A stretch of 64,000 nt of DNA from positions 62,001 to 126,000 of the forward strand of contig NZ_BPQQ01000058.1 in assembly GCF_022179325.1 (NCBI RefSeq), written 5' to 3'. Positions 26,713 through 35,999 of the stretch are shown here, piece after piece; within the stretch, counting starts at the first letter, position 1; every line of letters starts with the position of its first letter. Source of the DNA: Methylobacterium isbiliense. Its GTDB lineage: Bacteria; Pseudomonadota; Alphaproteobacteria; Rhizobiales; Beijerinckiaceae. The position numbers and the translations under genes were made by a program. The notes beneath the pieces are model-generated. The model made no database searches, was not told the DNA's origin, and saw nothing but the letters and a program-made list of their open reading frames with translations.

Positions 26713-26963
26713 GTGAACGCCCCCTGCCCGCACGCCAGGGCCTTTTGCCACGGCGCGGCCGGGCTTGACCAGCGCTGGGGATAACTTTGCGGGGACTTGT
26801 CCGGGAATCGATCCCTTTCGGGGGGAGTGTCGCAAGGCGAAGCGCCCCTCGGCCGGAGCTGATCGGCCGGTCGTCTTGTCGGGCGCTGGAACGCGGCGGC
26901 GAATGATGCTTAAGACCGGTCGCGCTTCGCCCCGCTTCCCCAGAGCCAACCGGGATCGCCCGC

Positions 26964-27680
26964 ATGACGGCCCTCCAGGCGTTCCAGCCCGGCCCGTTCC
27001 TCGACACCGGCCTGAGCCTCCTCGTCGCCTTCGCGCTCGGCACCCTGATCGGGGCGGAGCGGCAGTACCGCCAGCGCACGGCGGGCCTGCGCACGGCGGT
27101 GCTGGTGGCGGTGGGCGCCGCCGCCTTCGTGGACCTCGGCATGCGGCTGAACGGCAATCCGGGCGCGGTCAGCATCACCGCCTACGTGGTCTCGGGCGTC
27201 GGCTTCCTCGGCGCGGGCGTGATCATGAAGGAGGGCATGAACGTGCGCGGCCTCAACACCGCCGCGACCCTGTGGGGATCGGCCGCGACCGGGGCCTTCG
27301 CGGGGGCCGACCTTCTCGGCGAGGCCGTTCTGGTCGCGCTCGCCGTGCTGGCCGGCAACACGCTGCTGCGTCCGCTCGTCAACGCCATCAACCGCATCCC
27401 GATCGACGAGCGCGCCGCGGAGGCGACCTACGAGGTGCGCCTGACCACCGAGGCGGACCGCCTCGGCACCGCGCGCGACCGGCTGACCGACCAGCTGGAG
27501 GCCGCCCACTATCCCGTGCGCGAGGTCGAGGTGGAGGAGCGCGGCGAGGGCGAGGTGGAACTCGTGGCGACGCTGGTCAGCACCGCGGTGGAGCCGGAGG
27601 AGATCGACGCGGTGGTGGCCAAGCTCGGGAGCGAGCCCGGCGTGCGGCACGCCACCTGGACCACCCGCACGAGCGAATGA
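26964..27680 (+). CDS. MgtC/SapB family membrane protein
   Basis: This 238-residue protein has four to five membrane helices in the first 150 residues, with the family signature GTLIGAERQYRQRTAGLRT, ITAYVVSGVGFLGAGVIMKEG and VRGLNTAATLW. A soluble C-terminal domain with an ACT-like fold follows (about 155-235). MgtC proteins modulate Mg2+ homeostasis and the F-type ATPase in pathogens; the role in an environmental bacterium is unclear. The start is well placed before the first helix. It is divergent from the Crp/Fnr gene and convergent with the nucleotide-sugar dehydrogenase, 12 bases away. Confidence 0.9.
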   Translation: MTALQAFQPGPFLDTGLSLLVAFALGTLIGAERQYRQRTAGLRTAVLVAVGAAAFVDLGMRLNGNPGAVSITAYVVSGVGFLGAGVIMKEGMNVRGLNTAATLWGSAATGAFAGADLLGEAVLVALAVLAGNTLLRPLVNAINRIPIDERAAEATYEVRLTTEADRLGTARDRLTDQLEAAHYPVREVEVEERGEGEVELVATLVSTAVEPEEIDAVVAKLGSEPGVRHATWTTRTSE

Positions 27681-27692
27681 GGGCCGCGGGCC

Positions 27693-29045
27693 TCACGCCT
27701 TCACGATCGTCGGCCCCGCCAGTCCGTTCCGGGCCATGACGTTGCGGGTGTCCACCACGAGCCGCGCGTGGCGCGCCACCAGCGCGTAGTCGACCCCGTC
27801 GTGGTCGGTGGCGATCAGCACCGCATCCGCCCCGGCCAGCGTCTCGGCCGTGAGCGGCTGCGAGCGGCGGCCGGCCAGTTCCGGATGCTCGCGGGTGGCG
27901 GGGAGCACCGGCACCAGGGGGTCGTGGTAGAGCGCGGTCGCGCCCCGCGCCTCGATCAGGCGCATCAGGCGCAACGAGGGGCTCTCGCGGGTGTCCTCGA
28001 TGTTGCGCTTGTAGGCGAGCCCCAGCACCAGGATGCGGGCGCCCGACACGGGCCGGCCGGTGCGGTCGATGGCGGCGGCGAGGCGCTCGACCACGTGGTG
28101 GGGCATCCGGGTGTTCACCTCGCCGGCGAGTTCGACGAAGCGGGCCGGCACGTCGAATTCCCGCGCCTTCCAGGCGAGGTAGAACGGATCGATCGGGATG
28201 CAGTGCCCCCCCAGGCCCGGTCCGGGATAGAACGGCATGAAGCCGAAGGGCTTGGTGGCGGCCGCCGCGATCACCTCCCAGACGTCGATGCCCATCGCGT
28301 CGTAGACGAGCTTCAGCTCGTTCACGAGGGCGATGTTGACGGAGCGGAAGATGTTCTCGGTGAGCTTGACCGCCTCCGCCGTCGCCGCGGTCGAGACCGG
28401 CACGGTCTCGACCGTGAGCGCCCCGTAGAGCGCCCCGGCGAGGCGCCGCGAGGCAGGATCGTCCGCCCCCACCACCTTGGGGATCTGGCTGGTGGCGAAG
28501 TCCGGATTGCCCGGGTCCTCGCGCTCCGGCGAATAGGCCAGGAAGACGTCGCGCCCGACGCGCAGGCCCCCCGCCTCCAGGCGCGGGCGCATCACCTCCG
28601 CGGTGGTGCCCGGATAGGTGGTGGATTCGAGCACCACGAGCTGGCCCGGCCGCAGGCGCTCCGCCACCGCCCCCGCGGTCGCCTCGACGTAGGAGAGGTC
28701 GGGCTCGCGGTGGCGGGTGAGCGGGGTCGGCACGCAGATCAGCACCGCGTCGGGCTCATCGAGGCGGGCGAGATCCCCTGTCGCCGCGAAGGCCCCCGCC
28801 CGCAGGGCCGCACCCAGCGCCTCGCCCGGGATGTGGTGGAAGGCCCCCTCGCCCCGGTTGAGCGCCGCCACGCGCTCCGGGTTGGTGTCGAAGCCGAGCA
28901 CCGGGAAACCGGCCCGCACGGCCGCGAGCGCGAGCGGCAGGCCGACATAGCCGAGACCGACGATGCCGATCAGGGCGCGGCGCCCGGCGAGCTTGTCCGC
29001 GAGGACGTCGGCGACGCCCTCGGCGCGTTCGGTGTCAGGCGCCAT
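27693..29045 (-). CDS. Nucleotide-sugar dehydrogenase (UDP-N-acetylglucosamine 6-dehydrogenase type)
   Basis: This 450-residue UDP-glucose/GDP-mannose dehydrogenase-family enzyme performs the NAD-dependent four-electron oxidation of a UDP-sugar C6 alcohol to a uronate. The N-terminal Rossmann motif is IVGLGYVGLPLA, ESTTYPGTT and AYSPERE mark the central helix region, and catalytic Cys lies in GPGLGGHCIPIDPFYL. These motifs are nearer to WbpA/UDP-GlcNAc dehydrogenases than to UDP-glucose dehydrogenase, but substrate is not certain. It would supply an aminouronic acid for a surface polysaccharide. No glycosyltransferase cluster is adjacent; the patatin gene lies 80 bases upstream on the same strand. 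Confidence 0.88.
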   Translation of the reverse strand: MAPDTERAEGVADVLADKLAGRRALIGIVGLGYVGLPLALAAVRAGFPVLGFDTNPERVAALNRGEGAFHHIPGEALGAALRAGAFAATGDLARLDEPDAVLICVPTPLTRHREPDLSYVEATAGAVAERLRPGQLVVLESTTYPGTTAEVMRPRLEAGGLRVGRDVFLAYSPEREDPGNPDFATSQIPKVVGADDPASRRLAGALYGALTVETVPVSTAATAEAVKLTENIFRSVNIALVNELKLVYDAMGIDVWEVIAAAATKPFGFMPFYPGPGLGGHCIPIDPFYLAWKAREFDVPARFVELAGEVNTRMPHHVVERLAAAIDRTGRPVSGARILVLGLAYKRNIEDTRESPSLRLMRLIEARGATALYHDPLVPVLPATREHPELAGRRSQPLTAETLAGADAVLIATDHDGVDYALVARHARLVVDTRNVMARNGLAGPTIVKA

Positions 29046-29125
29046 CCTCTGCCCCGCTCCGGTTCCCGGGGGTCTTGGGCGGGCGCCGGTCGCCTGTCAA
29101 ACGGCCGCGCTGGCGGCGGTCCCGC

Positions 29126-30349
29126 TCAGCGCATGGCGGCGCGGCGGCCCTCGGCCTCGGCCCGCACGGTGCTGGTGGTGATCGCGTCGGCGCTCCAGTC
29201 GAAGGCGGTGCCGGCCTGCCCCACGCGCTCGCCGTGGGCGAAGAGTGCCCGCATGAAGTCGCGGTCGAAGGGCGCCTTGGAGGTGCGGCCGAAGCGCTGG
29301 TCGATGAAGGCGACGTGCAGCGGCAGCCCCGTCCGGGCGGCGTAGCCCTTGGTCAGGGCGATGGCCCCGGCGGTCTGCGCCCGGATCGCGGCCGAGAGCG
29401 AGCGGCCGAGGATGCTCAGCATCGTGCGCGAGGTGACCTGGAAGTCGGGGGTGAGCCCGTTGTTGACCACGACGTAGAGCTCGGGCGCGGGCAGCCCTCC
29501 GGCCTCGGGATCCTGCCCCAGGATGGCGCGGCCGGGAGCGACGAAGAACGGGGCCGTGGTGCCGCCGTCCGCGTGCATCTCCTGGAAGCGCTTGCCCCCG
29601 GGACCCTCCGCGTCGATCATGACCGGCGGAAACACCCCCGGGATCGCCGCGGAGGCGAGCATCACCTCGCGGAAGAGCTTGAGGGCGGACGGTCCGCCCG
29701 CGGCCGCGATGGCCCCCATGTCCCACAGCACCGGGCGGCCGCTGTCGATCTCGGTCGTGACCACGAGGAGGCGGCGGCCCTTGCGGTGCTCGCCCGCCAC
29801 GTCGGCGAGGAGCGCCGGCGTGACGCTGCGCTCGATCTGGCGCTTGAGCGGCCAGGTGTCGGTGAGGCTCTCGCCGCTGCCGCCGAACTCGAACACGTCC
29901 GCGGCGCTCACCTCGGTGTAGGCCTGCTGCAGGGCGGCGTCGTAGCGGCGGCCGGCGAAGGCGAACGGCGCGATCAGCGCGCCGGTGGACACGCCCGTGA
30001 CGACCCCGAAGTCCGGCCGGGTCCCGGCCTGCGACCAGCCCTTGAGCAGGCCCGCCGCGAAGGCGCCGTTCTCGCCCCCGCCCGAGAGGGCGAGCCAGGG
30101 CGCCGCGCCCGCCTGCGGGGCCGCCGCCAGGAAGGCGCGGTAGGCCTGCGGGTCGTCGCCGGCCAGGCGCACGCTCGCGGGCAGTCCCTCGGGCTTGGCG
30201 GCGGCGAGGTCGGCCGCCGTGAACTCCACCCGGGCCGTGCTCCGCGCGCGGTCCGGCGCCGGGCCGGCGAGCGCCGGATGGATCAGGAACAGGCCGGCCA
30301 GAAGGGTTGCGGCGCAGGGCATTCCCCGCCGCCGGAACGATCCCGACAT
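29126..30349 (-). CDS. Secreted patatin-like phospholipase
   Basis: This 407-residue protein has an N-terminal signal peptide (cleavage near ALAG, about residue 28) and a patatin fold. The elements are oxyanion motif GGGENGAFAAG, nucleophile serine in GVSTGAL, and the Asp of the Ser-Asp dyad in HADGGTT. It should be a lipid acyl hydrolase exported to the periplasm or surface. The ATG 30349 is used; an internal ATG at 30322 gives a tighter signal peptide. The upstream region (263 bases) has a small GGTGCG-AAAA-CGCACC hairpin at 30425-30440. It may share a transcript with the dehydrogenase gene. Confidence 0.87.
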   Translation of the reverse strand: MSGSFRRRGMPCAATLLAGLFLIHPALAGPAPDRARSTARVEFTAADLAAAKPEGLPASVRLAGDDPQAYRAFLAAAPQAGAAPWLALSGGGENGAFAAGLLKGWSQAGTRPDFGVVTGVSTGALIAPFAFAGRRYDAALQQAYTEVSAADVFEFGGSGESLTDTWPLKRQIERSVTPALLADVAGEHRKGRRLLVVTTEIDSGRPVLWDMGAIAAAGGPSALKLFREVMLASAAIPGVFPPVMIDAEGPGGKRFQEMHADGGTTAPFFVAPGRAILGQDPEAGGLPAPELYVVVNNGLTPDFQVTSRTMLSILGRSLSAAIRAQTAGAIALTKGYAARTGLPLHVAFIDQRFGRTSKAPFDRDFMRALFAHGERVGQAGTAFDWSADAITTSTVRAEAEGRRAAMR

Positions 30350-30612
30350 CGTCGTAGTCCTCCGCCGCCCGCCTCACTGCGTCAACGTCGGGTCCCCCGC
30401 GCCGTTCCGCCGACCCCGTTCGCAGGTGCGAAAACGCACCCGCCAGCCCCTCTGACGGCCGATTGGTCTGGTCCTGGCGTCGATGAATCCAGTTTCCGCG
30501 CAGTCATCGACGATACGCTGCGGTGGCGGTCAAATCAACCGGCCGCAGGGGCGGACTTCAACTCTTGCGGGGGTCTTGACGAAAACTTTGAGCCGGCTGA
30601 CCGCCCGGGGGT

Positions 30613-31920
30613 TCAGGGCGCGGCCGGGCCGATCCAGCCGAGCAGGCGGAACCACGCGAAGTCGAGGGGCGCCAGGACGAGGAGGGTCACGGCGGCGACC
30701 GCGAGGCAGAGGCGCAGCCCGTCGCGGGCCGGCACGCCGGCCATGCCCATCGCCACCACGATCGGGGCGGCTTGGTAGGGCAGCAGCGGCGTCGCGTAGC
30801 CGATCACCTGCGTCATCACCACGGTCGCCAGCGGGAGGCCCGTCCCCTCCGCCAGCACGCGGGCGAGCGGGGTGAACAGGGCCGGGGCGGCGCTGCCGGT
30901 GACGACGGCGCTCAGCGCCAGGGCGACGCCGATGAGGGAGGCGAAGCCGAGGGCCGGCCGGGCCGGGTCGAGCGGCAGCACCGCGATCAGGCCCCGCCCG
31001 ATCGCATCGCCGAGGCCCGAGCGGGCGACCACCGCGGCGAGCCCCAGCACGCCCGCGATGTACAGGCAGGTGCGGATGTTGACGCCTGCGGCGAAGTCCT
31101 CGCCGGTCAGGAAGCCGATCCGCGGCAGCAGGCACAGGCAGGCCCCGGCGAGCCCGATCCAGGCCGGCTGGATGCCGTGGAGCGCATCGCTCGCCCACAG
31201 CGCCAGGGTCGCGGCGAGCAGGAGCCCGAGGCGGCGCTCCTGCGCCGTCACGGGCCGCAGGGGCTCCGCCGCGACCGGGCGGGGCGTGTCGCGGAACAGC
31301 ACGCAGAGGCAGCCCGCCAGCACCGCCCCCTTGGCCAAGCCGAGGATGGGCGCGTGCAGGAGGAGGTAGGACAGATAGGAGACGCGCAGGTGGTAGGCGC
31401 TCTCCGCCGCCCCCGTCATGACGAGGTTCGGCACGTTCGCCGGCAGGATGCTGGCCGAGAGCTGGAAGGTGCCGAAGCCGACCGCCAGCGCCAGCGCGAC
31501 CCGCCCGCGCTCCGAGAGGCCGCAGGCGTCGGCGAGCGCCAGCACCACCGGCATCAGCAGGGCGATGCGGCCCATGTTGGAGGGCATCACGAAGGCGAGC
31601 GCGTAGGTGAGCGCCACGGTGCCGCCGACGAGGCGCGGCCAGGAGCCCGAGAGGCGCGGCGCGAGGAGGCGCGCGGCGCGTTCCGCGAGCCCGACCTTAC
31701 GGATCGCCGTGCCGATGACGAAGCCGCTCAGCACCAGCCAGAAGGCCGCCGACTGGAACCCGGCGAACACCGCCTCGGGCGGGCTCGCCTGCAGCACCAT
31801 CGCGGCGGCGAAGAACAGGAGCGCGGTGAGGTATTCGGGCAGGCGCGCGCTCGCCCAGAGCAGAATCGTCGCCCCCGCGACGAGAGCCGGCAGCAGCAGG
31901 CCGCCCGGAGCCGGTCCCAT
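30613..31920 (-). CDS. SLC13/DASS-type anion or dicarboxylate transporter
   Basis: This 435-residue polytopic membrane protein has about twelve hydrophobic segments. Features shared with the CitT/DASS and ArsB-NhaD-like superfamily include the PSNMGRIALLMPVVLALAD and ILPANVPNLVM loops (the first re-entrant SNT-like motif is PSN) and, in the second half, VTGSAAPALFTPLA. The likely substrate is an organic or inorganic anion such as a dicarboxylate or sulfate, with Na+ or H+. ATG 31920 precedes a first helix directly. A second transporter gene of another family lies 203 bases upstream on the same strand. Confidence 0.8.
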   Translation of the reverse strand: MGPAPGGLLLPALVAGATILLWASARLPEYLTALLFFAAAMVLQASPPEAVFAGFQSAAFWLVLSGFVIGTAIRKVGLAERAARLLAPRLSGSWPRLVGGTVALTYALAFVMPSNMGRIALLMPVVLALADACGLSERGRVALALAVGFGTFQLSASILPANVPNLVMTGAAESAYHLRVSYLSYLLLHAPILGLAKGAVLAGCLCVLFRDTPRPVAAEPLRPVTAQERRLGLLLAATLALWASDALHGIQPAWIGLAGACLCLLPRIGFLTGEDFAAGVNIRTCLYIAGVLGLAAVVARSGLGDAIGRGLIAVLPLDPARPALGFASLIGVALALSAVVTGSAAPALFTPLARVLAEGTGLPLATVVMTQVIGYATPLLPYQAAPIVVAMGMAGVPARDGLRLCLAVAAVTLLVLAPLDFAWFRLLGWIGPAAP

Positions 31921-32123
31921 GGATGGGGATCTCCCGATATCCGCGGGCGATCCGGCCGGCGGGTCCTGCGGAGATTCGCATGGCGCCCGCGCGGCCGACA
32001 TGCGTGATTGCGCCAGCCGCACTTCGCCGGCCGCGAAGGCCCGCATCCTCGTCGGTCCTGACCGTAACGAGGCCTCCGCTCTCGCGGCACCACCGAACCG
32101 GCTGCCCCTTCGGCGGATGATGC

Positions 32124-33092
32124 TCAGAGCCCCGCCACCAGCCACCCGGCCCGCACCGCGAAGACGAAGGCGGTGAGCGTCAGGATCGAGGCCAGCGTGC
32201 CGGCGAGCAGGCAGGCGGAGGCGCGTTCGGTGCCGAGCCCGTACTGGGAGGAGACCACGAAGATGTTGAGGGCCGGCGGCAGGGCCGCCATCAGCACGCC
32301 GGCGGCGATCCAGACCGGGGGCAGGCCCCCGAACGCCGTGAGGACGCCGAGCGCCAGCAGCGGGTGGACGAGGAGCTTGATGACCACGAGCGCCGCCACC
32401 TCCGGCGGCGGCAGGCGGGCGGGCCGCAGCGCCACCGTCAGCCCGAGCATGAACAGCGCGGTCGGGGCCGCGGTCTGGGCGAGCGAGTCCGAGATCCTGT
32501 CGAGGACGGTCGGCAGCCGCAGGTGAAGGCCCCCCGCCGCGAGGCCCGCCAGCGCCGCGAGGTTGAACGGGTGGGTGACGATCCGGATCGCGACCGTGCG
32601 GACGGCCGCCGCGAAGCCCCGCCGCTCGGCGCCCGCGAGCGCCATCAGCAGAGGCACGAGGGTGAACAGGAACAGGTTGTCGAACACGAAGACGAGCGCC
32701 ACCGGGGCGCCCGCGGCGGGCCCCAGCGCCGCCAGCACCAGAGGCGGTCCCATGTAGCCGACATTGGCGTAGGCGCCGGCCATGCCCTGGAGCGTGGCCT
32801 CCGCCAGGGCGCCGCGGCTCGCCCGCAGGCCCACCATCAGCGCCAGCCCGAAGGCGAGCGCGGTGGCGAGCGTCGTGGCGGCGACGAAGCGGCCGTTCAT
32901 CACCTCGTCGAGGGGCTTGCCGGCGACGAGGCGGAAGAACAGGCAGGGCAACGCCACGTAGATGACGTAGAATTGCAGCCACGCGAAGCCCGCCGCGCCC
33001 TCCGGCCGCGGAAACAGCCGCCCGGCCGCCCAGCCGACCGCGATGAGCCCGAAGAAGGGGCTGAGAAGATCGAACAGGCCCTGGAGTTCCAC
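32124..33092 (-). CDS. AEC-family transporter (auxin efflux carrier/malonate carrier-like)
   Basis: This 322-residue membrane protein has about ten helices in two halves of five. The family patterns are [18 protein letters not shown] in the first half, [14 protein letters not shown] with the conserved Asn-x-Gly, and [21 protein letters not shown] in the second half. AEC proteins move organic acids; MdcF malonate carriers are relatives. The start is a GTG at 33092. It is divergent from a CitE-type CoA lyase gene 170 bases away, which could mean a shared organic-acid theme, although this is only positional. Confidence 0.85.
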   Translation of the reverse strand: MELQGLFDLLSPFFGLIAVGWAAGRLFPRPEGAAGFAWLQFYVIYVALPCLFFRLVAGKPLDEVMNGRFVAATTLATALAFGLALMVGLRASRGALAEATLQGMAGAYANVGYMGPPLVLAALGPAAGAPVALVFVFDNLFLFTLVPLLMALAGAERRGFAAAVRTVAIRIVTHPFNLAALAGLAAGGLHLRLPTVLDRISDSLAQTAAPTALFMLGLTVALRPARLPPPEVAALVVIKLLVHPLLALGVLTAFGGLPPVWIAAGVLMAALPPALNIFVVSSQYGLGTERASACLLAGTLASILTLTAFVFAVRAGWLVAGL

Positions 33093-33262
33093 GCGCTCGC
33101 CGCCCCCTCGCCCGCCGGGTCTCGACCATTGGCGGACCGGCGGCGTCTTTACGCTGGCGTGGCCATTGCACTAACCCTCGTGCCCGTGCCAGGGCGGCGT
33201 GCGCGCCTCCCCGCCCCGCGCGGCGCAGGGCTCGCGCCGCCGCCCCCTCCGGAGGTCCCGCC

Positions 33263-34315
33263 ATGAAACTGCCGCGCCGCTTCTTCCAGCCGCTCGCCAC
33301 GGGCGCGCCCGCCCCCTTCCGGGACCTGCCGGTGCGCCTGGAGCGGATGATCCACTTCGTGCCGCCGCACAACGACAAGGTCCGCGCCCGGGTGCCGGAT
33401 CTCGCCAGCCAGGTCGACGTGGTGCTGGGCAACCTGGAGGACGCGGTCCCGGCCGACCAGAAGCTCGCGGCCCGCAAGGGCTTCATCGCGATGGCCCAGG
33501 CCACCGACTTCGCGGCGGCCGGGACCGGCCTGTGGACGCGCATCAATGCGCTCAACAGCCCCTGGATCCTCGACGACCTCATCGAGATCGTCGGCGCGGT
33601 CGGGGACAGGCTCGACGTGGTGATGGTGCCCAAGGTCGAGGGGCCGTGGGACATCCACTACATCGACCAACTCCTCGCCCAGCTCGAAGCCCGGGCGGGC
33701 GTGGGCAAGCCGATCCTCGTCCACGCGATCCTGGAGACCGCCGAGGGCGTGGCCAACGTCGACGCGATCGCCAGCGCCTCCCCGCGCATGCACGGCATGA
33801 GCCTGGGGCCGGCCGATCTCGCGGCCTCGCGCGGCATGAAGACCACCCGGGTCGGCGGCGGCCATCCGGACTACCGGGTCATCGCCGACCCGGTCGAGGG
33901 GGTGGCCGAGCGGGCGAGCGTGCAGCAGGACCTCTGGCACTACACCATCGCCAAGATGGTCGATGCCTGCCAGGCCAACGGCATCAAGGCGTTCTACGGC
34001 CCCTTCGGCGACTTCTCGGACGCGGCGGCCTGCGAGGCGCAGTTCCGCAACGCCTTCCTGATGGGCTGCGCGGGCGCCTGGACGCTGCATCCGAGCCAGG
34101 TCGCGATCGCCAAGACGGTCTTCGCCCCCGATCCGGCCGAGGTCGCCTTCGCCAAGCGCATCCTAGAGGCGATGCCGGACGGCACCGGCGCGGTGATGCT
34201 CGACGGCAAGATGCAGGACGACGCCACCTGGAAGCAGGCGAGCGTGATCGTGAACCTCGCCAAGCTCGTCGCCGCCAAGGACCCGGACCTCGCCCGCACC
34301 TACGGGCTCGGCTGA
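33263..34315 (+). CDS. HpcH/HpaI-CitE family CoA-ester lyase (malyl-CoA/beta-methylmalyl-CoA lyase-like)
   Basis: This 350-residue TIM-barrel lyase has the acidic metal-binding elements [11 protein letters not shown] (Glu-Asp after strand 2), [10 protein letters not shown] and [14 protein letters not shown]. It also has the C-terminal YGPFGDFSD and LHPSQV motifs characteristic of malyl-CoA lyases. It is longer and more diverged than the mclA enzyme of the serine cycle, so it may cleave a different 3-hydroxy-CoA ester. GGAGG precedes the ATG. In a methylotroph a second such lyase could serve the ethylmalonyl-CoA route or an unrelated acid; neighbours do not settle it. Confidence 0.82.
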   Translation: MKLPRRFFQPLATGAPAPFRDLPVRLERMIHFVPPHNDKVRARVPDLASQVDVVLGNLEDAVPADQKLAARKGFIAMAQATDFAAAGTGLWTRINALNSPWILDDLIEIVGAVGDRLDVVMVPKVEGPWDIHYIDQLLAQLEARAGVGKPILVHAILETAEGVANVDAIASASPRMHGMSLGPADLAASRGMKTTRVGGGHPDYRVIADPVEGVAERASVQQDLWHYTIAKMVDACQANGIKAFYGPFGDFSDAAACEAQFRNAFLMGCAGAWTLHPSQVAIAKTVFAPDPAEVAFAKRILEAMPDGTGAVMLDGKMQDDATWKQASVIVNLAKLVAAKDPDLARTYGLG

Positions 34316-34334
34316 TCCGCGGCGCGGCGCGGGC

Positions 34335-34362
34335 GCCGCAGGCATCCCGCGCCGCCTGCGGC
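34335..34362 (+). terminator. Hairpin after the CoA lyase gene
   Basis: GCCGCAGGC (34335-34343) pairs perfectly with GCCTGCGGC (34354-34362) around a 10-base loop, 19 bases after the lyase stop. It is followed by TCTCGCACTTC, so a U tract is weak. The right arm is also the first copy of a short intergenic repeat. Confidence 0.5.
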
Positions 34363-34430
34363 TCTCGCACTTCGCCTGCTCTATGCCGCGGCTCTCTGTT
34401 TGCCTGCGGCTCTCTCGATTATGCCTGCGG
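34354..34430. repeat. Irregular direct repeats GCCTGCGGCTCTC before hspQ
   Basis: Near-identical units start at 34354 (13 bases), 34385 (one base missing), 34402 (exact) and 34423 (first 8 bases only), with spacings of 31, 17 and 21 bases. The sequence is too irregular and short for CRISPR. It could be decayed tandem duplication in the hspQ leader. Confidence 0.5.
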
Positions 34431-34477
34431 CGCCTGGGCGGCGTGCATTCCCGCGCCGCCGGGATTATGTGAGCGCG

Positions 34478-34882
34478 ATGGAATCCCGCCCGTCTGCCGG
34501 TTCGACCGCCATGCCCTCGACCGCCAATCCCCCGACCGTCCCGTCCGGGCCCGTCGCGATCCGCAGCGCCAAGTTCAACATCGGCGCGGTGGTGCGTCAC
34601 CGCGTCTATCCGTTCCGCGGCATCATCTTCGACGTGGACCCGGTCTTCGCCAACACCGAGGAATGGTGGCTGGCGATCCCCGAGGAGGTGCGGCCCGCCA
34701 AGGACCAGCCCTTCTACCACCTGCTCGCCGAGAACCAGGAGACCGAGTACGTCGCCTACGTGTCCGAGCAGAACCTCCTGCCGGACACATCGGGCGAGGC
34801 CCTGCGCCACGCGCGCATCCCCGAACTCTTCGTGCGCGACGCCACCGGGGCCTACCGGATGCGGGGCGAGAGCGCCAACTGA
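34478..34882 (+). CDS. hspQ: Heat shock protein HspQ (YccV-like, hemimethylated-DNA-binding family)
   Basis: The conserved domain (about 30-120) reads KFNIGAVVRHRVYPFRGIIFDVDPVFANTEEWW, then PFYHLLAENQETEYVAYVSEQNLLPD, the standard HspQ core. In enterobacteria HspQ promotes Lon-dependent degradation and binds hemimethylated oriC DNA. The product has 134 residues from ATG 34478, against about 105 in E. coli; the excess is a Pro/Ser/Thr-rich N-terminus. ATG 34511 is an alternative start. It is a single gene between the CoA lyase and the convergent ialB-like gene. Confidence 0.9.
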   Translation: MESRPSAGSTAMPSTANPPTVPSGPVAIRSAKFNIGAVVRHRVYPFRGIIFDVDPVFANTEEWWLAIPEEVRPAKDQPFYHLLAENQETEYVAYVSEQNLLPDTSGEALRHARIPELFVRDATGAYRMRGESAN

Positions 34883-34942
34883 GCGCCGGCCCGCCGCGTC
34901 GAGCCGCGGTACAGCCGCGCCGAGCGGCCGCGCAGACGAGAA

Positions 34943-34966
34943 GGGCCGGGCGTCGCCGCCCGGCCC
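34943..34966 (-). terminator. Intrinsic terminator between hspQ and the IalB gene
   Basis: GGGCCGGGCG (34943-34952) pairs perfectly with CGCCCGGCCC (34957-34966) around a TCGC loop. Read on the minus strand it lies 24 bases after the IalB-like stop and is followed by TTCTCGTCT, a modest T-rich tail. It may also slow hspQ transcripts from the other side. Confidence 0.7.
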
Positions 34967-34990
34967 CCGATCCCGCTTGAGGACCCGTCC

Positions 34991-35761
34991 TTACTTCGGC
35001 GCCGCGTTGGCGGCCGGGGCGGGCGCGCCTCCCTTCTGCGCCTCGAGCTGCTTGCGCATCTCCTCGCTGCGCTTCTCCAGCTCGGCCTGGAGCTTCTTCT
35101 GCTGCTCCTCCAGCACCTTCGGGTCGATCGGGGCGCCGTCGAAGGCCTTGCCGAAGCCGGCGAGCGGCACCGCGAAGGTGACCTCGCGCTGCGCCTGGTT
35201 CTGCACGCTCACGTTCATGGTGGTGCCCTTCTTCATGGCCGCCACCATGTCGTCCTTGAGGCCGGGCACTTCGGCGAAGCAGCCGTTGGGGAAGCAGACC
35301 GCGTAGCGGCCGGGCATCGCCTGGCCCTGGTCCACCGTGAAGCGGATGCCGGGCTGCAGCAGCAGGCCGAGGGGCAGCAGGAAGCGCACGATCTTGGTGC
35401 TGCCCTGCGGGCCCTTGAGGTCGTAGACCGCGGCGGCGAGGACCGGCTGGCCCTGCTCGGAGACGAAGTCGCGGGTGGTGTAGCAGACCTCGGAACTGGT
35501 CGCCTGGTCCTTGCCGCAGACCTTGGTCCACTCGGCCTGGGAGGGCTCGGACTTCACCTGCACCACCTGCGGCCCGTTCTGCTGAGCGGCCGCGTTCGGG
35601 GCCGGCTGGGCCGGGGCGGGCTGGGCCGGCTGCTGGGCCGGAGCGGCCGGCTTCTTGGGCTGGGCGAAGACCGGCCCGGCCGCGAGGCCGAGCCCGAGCC
35701 CGGCCAGGGCGAGGCAGGCGGCGGCCTGGTGCGGGCGCGCGGAGCGAGCAGCGAAGAACAT
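34991..35761 (-). CDS. Invasion-associated locus B (IalB) family secreted protein
   Basis: This 256-residue protein has a signal peptide (cleavage near VFAQ, residue 34), a Pro/Ala/Gln spacer to about residue 62, and an IalB domain. The domain holds paired Cys in KVCGKD and EVCYTTRDF, the PLGLLLQPGIRF turn and CFPNGCFAEV. The last 45 residues form a Lys/Glu/Gln-rich predicted coiled coil (EEQQKKLQAELEKRSEEMRK) followed by an Ala/Pro end. IalB proteins are periplasmic or surface proteins of Rhizobiales with no known enzyme activity. ATG 35761 fits the signal peptide. It is monocistronic and has a good terminator. Confidence 0.87.
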   Translation of the reverse strand: MFFAARSARPHQAAACLALAGLGLGLAAGPVFAQPKKPAAPAQQPAQPAPAQPAPNAAAQQNGPQVVQVKSEPSQAEWTKVCGKDQATSSEVCYTTRDFVSEQGQPVLAAAVYDLKGPQGSTKIVRFLLPLGLLLQPGIRFTVDQGQAMPGRYAVCFPNGCFAEVPGLKDDMVAAMKKGTTMNVSVQNQAQREVTFAVPLAGFGKAFDGAPIDPKVLEEQQKKLQAELEKRSEEMRKQLEAQKGGAPAPAANAAPK

Positions 35762-35999
35762 CAGGTGGAACCCCTCGAAACGGCTTGGTTCTTGAAGCCT
35801 CGGCCGCGCATGCGGCGGTTGGGCGTAGTGCGGGGAGCGCGGCCGGCGACCTGGCTCGACCTCCGGCCGCCTGCTTCCCCGCGGATTGAGGCGAAGACAT
35901 GACCTCCGGACGCGGCCCCATAGCCCAGGAACCGCCTGCCTGGCGAGGCCGATCTTCAGAATCCCTTAACCATGTCGGCCGAGGATCGCGCTCGCGGGG

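Noticed and set aside
26713-26963. Fnr box or magnesium riboswitch upstream of mgtC
   Set aside because: No TTGAT-NNNN-ATCAA site and no convincing conserved leader structure could be found by eye in the 251-base region.
34354-34430. Possible CRISPR array or attachment site
   Set aside because: Units are 8-13 bases with unequal short gaps and no integrase or tRNA nearby.
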